A DNA stretch of 64,000 bases from the NCBI RefSeq assembly GCF_019711615.1, contig NZ_JAIGNS010000002.1:855501-919500 (forward strand), in the 5' to 3' direction. How positions within the stretch are numbered: position 1 is the stretch's first letter; every line of letters starts with the position of its first letter. Below the pieces are notes generated by a model. The model was not told where the DNA came from. It searched no databases and worked only from the letters and a program-made list of their open reading frames with translations. Source of the DNA: Qipengyuania intermedia (GTDB lineage: Bacteria; Pseudomonadota; Alphaproteobacteria; Sphingomonadales; Sphingomonadaceae). Shown one piece after another: positions 57,540 to 64,000 of the stretch. Made by a program: the position numbers and the translations under genes.

Positions 57540-58489
57540 ACCGCGCCGCCCTCGTCATGGCTGCCTTATTGGCTATTGCCCTGCCGCTGTCGCTGCTTGC
57601 GGGGCGGGTGTGGATCGACCCCGCAACCACGCCCAATGCCGCGCTTATCCTCGGCGAGCTACGCCTGCCGCGAGCCGTGTTGGCGCTCGTCGTTGGCGCT
57701 GGCCTCGGTTCGGCTGGAGCGGCCATGCAGGGCTACCTTCGCAATCCGCTGGCCGATCCGGGGCTGTTCGGCATCGCGCCGGGGGCGGCTTTGGGCGCGG
57801 TCACGGCCCTCTTCTTCGGCTTTACCGCGAGCGCGTGGCTGCTACCGCTCTTCGCGCTCGTCGGTGCGGGCGGGGCGATGGCGCTCCTCGCCCTGATTGC
57901 CGGACGAACCGGGGGTGTCGCCCTGTTCACACTGGCAGGCCTCATGGTGGCGAGCCTTGCGGGCGCGCTGACCGCGCTGGCGATCTCCATGGCGCCCAAT
58001 GCCTTCGCGATGAGCGAGATCGTGCTGTGGCTGAACGGCGCGCTGACCGACCGCAGCTGGCGCGAGGTATGGCTTGCCGCGCCGATGGTCCTGCTCGGCA
58101 TGGTATTGCTGATACGCGCAGGCTCGGGTCTCGATGCACTGACGCTGGGAGAACCGGTCGCACGCTCGCTTGGCGTCGATACGAACCGGCTGCTCTCGCT
58201 GCTGATCCTCGGCATCGGCCTGACCGTGGGAGCGGGTGTCGCCGTTGCCGGTATCATCGGCTTCGTCGGGCTGATCGTCCCCCACCTCGTGCGGCCCCTG
58301 ACCGATCGGCGCCCATCGCAGCTGATTGTGCCGAGCGCGCTGGCGGGCGCCTTGCTGGTGCTCGTCGCGGACAGCATCGTGCGCATCCTGCCGCTGGTCA
58401 CCGAGCTTCGCCTTGGCATTGCCCTGAGCCTGCTCGGTGCGCCCTTCTTCCTGTGGCTGTTGCTGCGCATGCGGAAAGGGCTGGCATGA
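57536..58489 (+). CDS. btuC: Cobalamin ABC transporter permease
   Basis: 317 aa from a GTG that overlaps the btuF stop by 4 nt. FecCD/BtuC family: LGELRLPRAVLALVVGAGLG, GAAMQGYLRNPLADPGLFGI and GIIGFVGLIVPHLVRPLTD. About ten membrane spans. Residues upstream in this frame lie within btuF. Confidence 0.93.
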   Translation: MNRAALVMAALLAIALPLSLLAGRVWIDPATTPNAALILGELRLPRAVLALVVGAGLGSAGAAMQGYLRNPLADPGLFGIAPGAALGAVTALFFGFTASAWLLPLFALVGAGGAMALLALIAGRTGGVALFTLAGLMVASLAGALTALAISMAPNAFAMSEIVLWLNGALTDRSWREVWLAAPMVLLGMVLLIRAGSGLDALTLGEPVARSLGVDTNRLLSLLILGIGLTVGAGVAVAGIIGFVGLIVPHLVRPLTDRRPSQLIVPSALAGALLVLVADSIVRILPLVTELRLGIALSLLGAPFFLWLLLRMRKGLA

Positions 58490-59214
58490 TGCTGGAAGCA
58501 CGCGATCTCGTGCTCGAGCGCAGGCTCGCTCATGCCAGCCTGAGCCTGCGGCCCGGCGAAATCACCGCGATCTGCGGGCCCAACGGGGCGGGCAAGTCGA
58601 GCCTGCTCGAAGCGCTGGCGGGACTTCTGGAGGTCGAGTCCGGCACGATCCGGCTCGGCGACAAGGAGCTTGCGTCCTGCCAGCCACGAGAGCGCGCGCA
58701 GGCAATCGGCTATCTGCCGCAGGAGCACACGGTTTCCTGGGACGTGCCCGTCCGGCGTCTCGTCGAGCTTGGACGCATGCCGCACGGCGACAGGCGCCGG
58801 GAACTGGTGGACGCTGCCTTGAAAGCGCTCGATGTGGAGCATCTGGCAGACCGGCGCGCTCAGTCGCTATCCGGTGGCGAGACCGCACGTGTCCTCCTGG
58901 CGCGCGTGCTGGCGGGAGAGCCACAGTGGATCCTTGCCGACGAGCCGCTGGCCGCGCTCGACCTCGGCCACCAGCTTGCCCTGCTCAAACACCTGCGCAG
59001 GGCCGCCGACAGCGGCATCGGGGTGGTCCTGGTGCTCCATGACCTCGCCCATGCCATGAACCACGCGGACCGGGTTATCGTGCTCGACCAAGGGGCGCTG
59101 GCGGCAGATGATGCACCACAGCGCGCTCTTTCTGCCGAGGTGGTGGAGCGGGTCTGGCACACACGTGTGGAATGGATGGAACGCGGCGGTCGCATGGCAC
59201 TCCTGCCGCTTTGA
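58486..59214 (+). CDS. btuD: Cobalamin ABC transporter ATPase
   Basis: 242 aa. Walker A GPNGAGKSS, Q-loop YLPQEHTVSW, signature LSGGETARVLLARVLAGEP, Walker B ILADEPLAALD and the His of VVLVLHDLAHAM. Start ATG overlaps btuC by 4 nt; a second ATG follows immediately. Confidence 0.94.
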   Translation: MMLEARDLVLERRLAHASLSLRPGEITAICGPNGAGKSSLLEALAGLLEVESGTIRLGDKELASCQPRERAQAIGYLPQEHTVSWDVPVRRLVELGRMPHGDRRRELVDAALKALDVEHLADRRAQSLSGGETARVLLARVLAGEPQWILADEPLAALDLGHQLALLKHLRRAADSGIGVVLVLHDLAHAMNHADRVIVLDQGALAADDAPQRALSAEVVERVWHTRVEWMERGGRMALLPL

Positions 59215-59228
59215 TCCGTTGAGGGGCA

Positions 59229-59525
59229 ATGGCTGCCGATCATCTCGTCCAGCGCTGGTTTGTCCTCACACGCGAGGAGTTGCCTGCCCTTTCCGGCGCG
59301 CGCGGATGGCCCGTTCATCTCGACCATTGCTTCCAGCGGATCCTCCTCGACAATGCGACGGGCGGTCCCTGGCGCAAGGCGATCGCTGCACCGGCTTACC
59401 GCCATGCCAGCGACGCACAGCTCGGGAAGGCCATTTCCCTCGGCGAAGCGGCCATCGCGGGGACGCAGGATCTCGCTGTCATGAATTCCCGCTCGCTCGC
59501 CTGGCGCGGCAAACTCAAGCGATAG
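59229..59525 (+). CDS. Conserved small protein at the end of the B12 operon
   Basis: 98 aa, 14 nt after btuD. HLVQRWFVLTREELPALSGA, then GWPVHLDHCFQRILLDNATG and a C-terminal helix SDAQLGKAISLGEAAIAGTQ. I do not recognise a named domain; I have seen it in sphingomonads without firm function. One Cys and one His (DHCF) are near the middle. Its place after btuD suggests B12-regulated expression but no role is proven. Confidence 0.75.
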   Translation: MAADHLVQRWFVLTREELPALSGARGWPVHLDHCFQRILLDNATGGPWRKAIAAPAYRHASDAQLGKAISLGEAAIAGTQDLAVMNSRSLAWRGKLKR

Positions 59526-59536
59526 AGATGCGCAAA

Positions 59537-59569
59537 GGCCGGACAACCGCGAGGTTGCCCGGCCATTTT
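59537..59569. terminator. Bidirectional terminator between the B12 operon and the subtilase gene
   Basis: Stem GGCCGG-A-CAACC with GGTTG-C-CCGGCC (one mismatch), GCGA tetraloop, followed by TTTT on the plus strand and CCTTTGCG on the minus strand. It sits between convergent genes. Confidence 0.75.
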
Positions 59570-59590
59570 GCGAATTGCCTTTCGGCTCGG

Positions 59591-60742
59591 TTATTTCACG
59601 CCGATGATGTCGGCATTGCCGTCCGGATCGCCGCTTACCCGTCCGCCGTTGCGAACCGAGCGCTGCAGGATCAGCCCGGCGAGATGCGGGGCCGCCATGG
59701 AGGTGCCCGACAGATAGGCATATCCGCCGTTCAGATAGGTCGAAACGATATCGACCCCCGGCTCTGCCACGTCGATCGGCGGGTTGGCATAGTTCGAGAA
59801 GTTTGCGAACCGATCGTTGCTGTCATGCGCCGAGACGGTCCATATATAAGAGCCGTTCACGCGGCCGGGCGAGGAGTAATTGGCATTCATGCTCTCGTTG
59901 CCGGCTGCCAGCGTGAAGTAGACGCCGCGGTTGGATGCGCGCAGCACCGCATTGTCGAGCGTAGTGCTGGTGCCGCCGCCCAGGCTCATGTTGACCACGT
60001 CGCCCGGCGACGCATAGCGATAGGTGTGGTCGACCGCAGCGAGAACGGCCGAGTTGGAGCCTTCGCCGCTGGCATCGAATACGCGAAGCGCTACGACCGA
60101 AGCGCCCGGCGCCACGCCGACGACGCCTGCTCCATCGCCCTTTGCCGCAATGGTCCCGGCGACATGGGTTCCGTGGCCGTTACCGTCGGAAAAGCTCGAG
60201 ATGCCGGGTACGAAGCTGCGCGAACGACCGGTATCGATGTTGAGGTCCGGATGGCTCGCAATGCCGCTGTCGATCACCCAGGCGCGGCGAAAGCCCGATC
60301 CGGAGCCACCGCCGACGCGTGCCACGCCCCAGGGGGTGTAATCGACCATGGCGCTCACATCCTTGGTCGGACGGCCGCGCTGCTTGGTAGCGATGGACAT
60401 GACCTGGTCCTGCTCGCAGGATCTGATCGCCGGATTGCCGTTCTGGATGCGGGCGATCGCGTGGTCGGGAACGTTCAGCGCAAAGCCTTTGAGTGCGCCG
60501 GTGTAGACATGTTTGACGCGGCCCGCACCGCGCATGGCCGCCTTGCCGGCTTCCTGCGCTACGGCGCTTTCCGATGTGGACGCGTCCATGGTGCAGATCC
60601 AGCTTCCCGGAATTTTCTTGCCGGCGCGTTCTGCAGCCGGGTTCACCCGTTCGCTGCCGGGAAGAACATTGGGTTTGGACTGGGCGATAAGGGTCGTCGG
60701 GATGGCGGCAAGCACCATCGCCGCGAAAAGCGACTTCTTCAT
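59591..60742 (-). CDS. Secreted subtilisin-like serine protease (S8)
   Basis: 383 aa. Signal peptide MKKSLFAAMVLAAIPTTLIA, an I9-like propeptide (RVKHVYTGALKGFALNVPDH), then the catalytic triad: Asp in WVIDSGIASHPDL, His in GNGHGTHVAGTI, Ser in LSGTSMAAPHLAGL, with the oxyanion Asn in TLAAGNESM. Proteinase K-like subgroup by order. GGGAG precedes the ATG, and a perfect GCGAGT-CTCT-ACTCGC hairpin (60761-60776) lies in the leader. Confidence 0.92.
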   Translation of the reverse strand: MKKSLFAAMVLAAIPTTLIAQSKPNVLPGSERVNPAAERAGKKIPGSWICTMDASTSESAVAQEAGKAAMRGAGRVKHVYTGALKGFALNVPDHAIARIQNGNPAIRSCEQDQVMSIATKQRGRPTKDVSAMVDYTPWGVARVGGGSGSGFRRAWVIDSGIASHPDLNIDTGRSRSFVPGISSFSDGNGHGTHVAGTIAAKGDGAGVVGVAPGASVVALRVFDASGEGSNSAVLAAVDHTYRYASPGDVVNMSLGGGTSTTLDNAVLRASNRGVYFTLAAGNESMNANYSSPGRVNGSYIWTVSAHDSNDRFANFSNYANPPIDVAEPGVDIVSTYLNGGYAYLSGTSMAAPHLAGLILQRSVRNGGRVSGDPDGNADIIGVK

Positions 60743-61106
60743 TGTTTTTACTCCCTAAAGGCGAGTCTCTACTCGCTTATTCAGGGGTATTTCGAACGCG
60801 TTATTTGCCAAGAGGGAATCTCTGCTGTCGTGCGCAAAGTAAACGAATTACTTTACTTACAATTTCCGAATATTGCGCTCGAAGAAAACAGAAATAGGTT
60901 TTTAAGTTCGTTTCGGAATGAAAGGCGCTGCCGTCGGGCCGATTCGCGAAACAACTGATTTTATGCGACATTTTTGACGCAGGGCATGAAAACTTGAAAT
61001 TAACCAAAGGGAGGCTGGAGAAGGAATTTATTCTTCTCCAGAACCCGGTTCGGGAGATTAACCGGAGCGGCTTTACGACCGCTCCGGTTACTGCAAATTT
61101 CGGAAA
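60743..61106. other. Intergenic region with two perfect hairpins
   Basis: No gene is seen in these 364 bases. The right part has two adjacent perfect hairpins: CTGGAGAAG/CTTCTCCAG (61015-61041, 9 bp) and a 12-bp stem (61059-61070 with 61079-61090). They follow the stop of the M3 peptidase gene and may end its transcript or stabilise its 3' end; neither has a clear T-run. The left part is AT-richer and should carry the subtilase promoter. Confidence 0.5.
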
Positions 61107-63359
61107 TCAGTTCACGGCCTGCGAGGGCAGCGCACCGTCCGAAACTTCGCTGTCCGCCGCTTCGTCGCCAGCGACAAGGCCGCGCGCCTCGAGCATCGGG
61201 GTCACATCGGGTGCCCGACCGGCGAAGTTCTGGAACATCTGGAAGTAATCCATCGTCCCGCCACGGCTGAGAACGGTGGCGCGATAGTGATCGCCGTTCT
61301 CGCGGGTCAGGCCGCCGTTCTCGATGAACCACTTGCGGCTGTCGCGATCGAGCATCTCGGTCCACAGATAGCTGTAATAGCCGGCAGAGTATCCCGCGGG
61401 CGAGCTGAAGATGTGGTTGAAATAGGTGCTGCGATAACGCGGCGGCACGAGGTCGATCTCGAGGCCGAGTTCTTCGAGCGAACGACGCTCGAACGCGTCG
61501 ACCTTTTCCGGCGTATCGATAGCGGCTGCTTCGGCGGGCGACAGTGCGCTCCACTTCATGTCGAGCAGGGCGGCTTCGACGACTTCGCCGAAATCATAGC
61601 CTTGGTTGAACTTTGCAGCGGCTTCGATCTTCTCGATCATCTCGTCGGGAATGGTCTCGCCGGTTTCGTAGTGCTTGGCGTAGTTCGACAGCACGCTCGG
61701 CCAGGTGGCCCACATTTCGTGGACCTGGCTGGGATATTCCACGAAGTCGCGCGCCGTGGCGGTGCCCGACAGGCTTTCATACCGCTGGTCGGCGAAGAAG
61801 CCGTGCAGCGCGTGTCCGAATTCGTGGAAGGTGGTGTTCACCCAGTCGAAGCTGACCAGCTGGACTTCGCCTGCCGGTGCCTTCGGGATGTTGAGCACGT
61901 TGTAGATCACCGGCTTGGTGCCATACAGATGGCTCTGCTCCACGAAGTTGCTCATCCATGCACCGCCACGCTTGGACGGGCGCTGGAACGGGTCGAAATA
62001 GAAGATGCCCAGTTCGCTGCCGTCGCGGTCGAAGACGGTGTAGGTCGTCACATCCGGGTGATAGACCGGCAGGTCCGTGCGCTTCTGGAAGGTAAGGCCG
62101 TAAAGCTTTTCGGCCATGTAGAACACGCCGTCCTCGAGCACCTTGTCGAGCACGAAATATTCCATCACCGCGTCTTCATCGAGGTCGAACTGTTCGGCCT
62201 TGATACGGTTGGCATAGCGATACCAGTCCCACGGCTTCACTTCGTAATCGCCGCCGTCGGCAGCGATTGCGGCGGTCAGCATGGCCGCTTCACGACGCTG
62301 GGTCGCGGCGAGGGCGGGGACCATCTGTTCCATGAAGTCGAGCGCGGTCTTCGGCTTTTCGGCCATGCGGTCCCACATCGCATAGCTGGCCCAGTCGGCT
62401 TCACCGAACAGCGCCGCCTTGTCGGCGCGCAGCTTGGCGATCTTGGCAATCAGCATGCGCGTGTCGACATCGGTCGTGCCGTCCGCACGGTGATAGCTCG
62501 CCATGAACAGCTTTTCGCGGGCGTCGCGGTTTTCCATGCTCGGCAGCAGCGGCTGCTGCGTCGTGTTCTGGAGCGCGATGGCATACTTGCCGTCGAAGCC
62601 CTTTTCGGTCGCAAGATCGGCAGCCGACTTGATGTCGCTGTCCGAAAGTCCGGCAAGTTCTTCGCGGCTGTCGAAGATGACCGGCTGGTCGCTCATCGCG
62701 GCGCGTGCGTCCTGGCTGAATTCGGTCGTCAGCGTCGACAGCTGCGAGTTGATCGCCTTGACCTGTTCGCGCTCGGCATCGCTGAGCAGCGCGCCGGCGT
62801 GGACCATGCCTTCGTAGGTCGTTTCGAGCAGCTTTGCGTCCTCGACCGTCATCGTCATCGCGGCGCGGTTGTCATAGACCGCCTTGACGCGGGCGAAGAG
62901 GGCGGGATCGAGCGTGATCGCGTCATAATGCTCGGTCAGCTTGGGGCTGATCTCGGTGTTGATCTCGTCCAGGCGATCGGTCGTGTTCGAACCGGTGAGG
63001 GCGAAGAAGACCGTGTTGATCCGCCCCAGCATGCCGCCGGCCTTTTCCAGCGCGACGATGGTGTTCTCGAAATTCGGGGCCGCCGGGTTGTTCTTGATCG
63101 CCTCGATCTCGGCCTTGTGGATCATCATGGCCTGCTCGTAGGCAGGCAGGTAATCGTCTTCCGAAATTCGTGTGAAGTCCGGCGCGTGGAACGGCAGGTC
63201 GCTGCGCTCGGCGAAATAGCCGGTGCCAGCGGGAATATCTGGATTGTAGGCCTGGGCTTCTTGCAGGTCTGCCAAGGGGTCACCTTCTTCGGTGTTGATG
63301 GTTGCGCATCCGGCAAGCAGGGCTGCGGCGGCGGTGGTGGCCAAGATTTGGGCCTTCAT
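61107..63359 (-). CDS. dcp: M3-family peptidase lipoprotein (peptidyl-dipeptidase Dcp type)
   Basis: 750 aa from the ATG at 63359 with GGAGAG upstream; the upstream open frame has no coding character. Lipoprotein signal MKAQILATTAAAALLAGC (lipobox Cys18). Zinc motif HEFGH in TTFHEFGHALHGFFADQRYE with the third ligand Glu in the following helix. It should cut dipeptides from the C terminus of peptides in the periplasm. Many E. coli-type Dcp proteins are cytoplasmic, so the lipid anchor is a difference. Confidence 0.9.
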   Translation of the reverse strand: MKAQILATTAAAALLAGCATINTEEGDPLADLQEAQAYNPDIPAGTGYFAERSDLPFHAPDFTRISEDDYLPAYEQAMMIHKAEIEAIKNNPAAPNFENTIVALEKAGGMLGRINTVFFALTGSNTTDRLDEINTEISPKLTEHYDAITLDPALFARVKAVYDNRAAMTMTVEDAKLLETTYEGMVHAGALLSDAEREQVKAINSQLSTLTTEFSQDARAAMSDQPVIFDSREELAGLSDSDIKSAADLATEKGFDGKYAIALQNTTQQPLLPSMENRDAREKLFMASYHRADGTTDVDTRMLIAKIAKLRADKAALFGEADWASYAMWDRMAEKPKTALDFMEQMVPALAATQRREAAMLTAAIAADGGDYEVKPWDWYRYANRIKAEQFDLDEDAVMEYFVLDKVLEDGVFYMAEKLYGLTFQKRTDLPVYHPDVTTYTVFDRDGSELGIFYFDPFQRPSKRGGAWMSNFVEQSHLYGTKPVIYNVLNIPKAPAGEVQLVSFDWVNTTFHEFGHALHGFFADQRYESLSGTATARDFVEYPSQVHEMWATWPSVLSNYAKHYETGETIPDEMIEKIEAAAKFNQGYDFGEVVEAALLDMKWSALSPAEAAAIDTPEKVDAFERRSLEELGLEIDLVPPRYRSTYFNHIFSSPAGYSAGYYSYLWTEMLDRDSRKWFIENGGLTRENGDHYRATVLSRGGTMDYFQMFQNFAGRAPDVTPMLEARGLVAGDEAADSEVSDGALPSQAVN

Positions 63360-63505
63360 GGTCTCTCCAATAATTGGCGAAAAACGAATGGACGGGTGTG
63401 CATCCGTAATATGGTTTCGTTTGCGACAATGGCGCATGAACAGGAATTGCAGGCTAAGTGCAAGTTTCCAGCGTCGAACGGTCGATAGCGGTCGGCGGAA
63501 AATGC

Positions 63506-64000
63506 TTAGTCCAAGCGCTTGCCCTGACCGCGCTCGGCCTGTTCCTTCGCAGCTTCGGCCGCTTCTTCCAGCGCCTGGCGGTTCACCGTGACGATGCGCG
63601 GCTTGCCTCCGGTATCGTCGACTACCAGCCATAGCGAGCCGAGCTCGAAATAAGCGCCCTGTTCCTTGTCGACCGTCATTTGCGACAGGTCGAGATCGCG
63701 CAGGACGGCGACCATGCGCTCGTCGAACACCTCGTCGAAGAGCGTGTCGATTTGGTCCTCGCTCAATTCGCGCCGTTCTCCGTCGGCGTCGATATAAAGC
63801 AGCGGAAGTCCGACCTGTTCGAGCAGGCGCGCCTTGTCGCCGCTTTGCGCCGCCTCGCGCAGGGTCTCGATTGCAGCCTCGAACTGGCTCGGACTGGTGC
63901 CGGTGGCGCAGGAGATCGCGCCGCCGTTGACCGCATCGTTGGCCCGGTCGAACTCCACGTCGGGATCTTCCTGTTCGGACCAGACCAGCAGGAGGCAATT
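63506..64000 (-). CDS. Probable exported or lipoprotein of unknown function, 5' end outside window
   Basis: The frame is open to the window edge, so the gene is 5'-truncated; 164 residues are visible. The first visible residues (NCLLLVWSEQEDPDVEFDRA) look like the end of a signal sequence with a possible lipid-attachment Cys, so the GTG at 63958 is unlikely to be the start. Then GAISCATGTSPSQFEAAIET and ELGSLWLVVDDTGGKPRIVT. No domain is recognised; the end is Gln/Lys/Glu-rich. Confidence 0.7.
   Translation of the reverse strand, partial: NCLLLVWSEQEDPDVEFDRANDAVNGGAISCATGTSPSQFEAAIETLREAAQSGDKARLLEQVGLPLLYIDADGERRELSEDQIDTLFDEVFDERMVAVLRDLDLSQMTVDKEQGAYFELGSLWLVVDDTGGKPRIVTVNRQALEEAAEAAKEQAERGQGKRLD

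Noticed and set aside
61287-63488. 733-codon plus-strand frame opposite the M3 peptidase
   Set aside because: Antisense artefact; the minus-strand protein has a lipobox and HEFGH motif.

Overview
The window reads as a chromosomal segment of an alphaproteobacterium of the Sphingomonadales, most likely an Erythrobacteraceae member. The evidence is high GC, a DivL-TsaE-AmgK-MurU-AddB-AddA-TrxA cluster, a contiguous str/S10/spc/alpha ribosomal supercluster that lacks rpsD, an mdh-sucD-odhA-odhB-lpd TCA operon, and a cobalamin riboswitch in front of a TonB receptor plus btuFCD. This assignment is inference from gene content and order; no 16S gene or taxon-specific marker is present.

Layout. 1-9954: a tightly overlapping operon: the 3' end of a DivL-type kinase with Tyr in place of the phospho-accepting His, tsaE, amgK and murU (peptidoglycan sugar recycling), addB and addA (recombination nuclease), then trxA. 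10022-13056: a LysR regulator, two GNAT acetyltransferases, a small HTH-like protein and a small acidic lipoprotein flanked by two copies of an intergenic repeat. 13335-15913: a minus-strand island of visibly lower GC. It has an unrecognised 254-aa gene, a GC-richer segment built around a 133-bp direct repeat with 350-bp spacing, and a reverse transcriptase with thumb similarity to group II intron enzymes. 15991-17498: two copies of a promoter-plus-leader element of about 227 bp, one before a cold-shock-like gene and one before rpsL. 17499-37862: rpsL, rpsG, fusA, tuf; rpsJ through rpmD; rplO, secY, adk; an SRPBCC-like exported protein; rpsM, rpsK, rpoA, rplQ, with hairpins and promoter-like elements between blocks. 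37955-44605: exported hydrolase, two paralogous envelope proteins, TRIC-type channel, PepSY protein, amidase, and a short SEDS-like membrane protein. 44610-52616 (minus): the TCA operon. 52908-54465: a small protein and a SleB-type cell wall hydrolase. 54531-59525: the B12 uptake operon. 59591-64000: subtilase, M3 peptidase lipoprotein, and a partial gene at the edge.

The best candidate for an undescribed system is the RT island. On the minus strand the order is 254-aa gene, a 5'-truncated copy of an ORF ('X'), a 3'-truncated copy of X with its own Shine-Dalgarno, then the RT. Joining the 350-bp unit head to tail (as a circle, a tandem array or a concatemeric cDNA) restores one complete 111-aa ORF with ribosome-binding site and stop, although no intact X exists in the linear sequence. 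This resembles in outline the DRT2 defence system, in which reverse transcription creates a gene absent from the genome. The reconstruction is seen in the sequence; the function is a hypothesis. An ancestral tandem duplication or an assembly collapse are the plain alternatives.

Other points of note: Arg at S12 position 88; an attenuator-like hairpin in the S10 leader; a 244-nt multi-hairpin spacer between rpsJ and rplC; a strong terminator-like hairpin between rpmD and rplO; an acidic plus Arg/Gly-rich N-terminal extension on S5; a riboswitch whose expression platform appears to mask the btuB Shine-Dalgarno; and absence of sucC from the TCA operon. I saw no tRNA, rRNA, CRISPR array or IS element.
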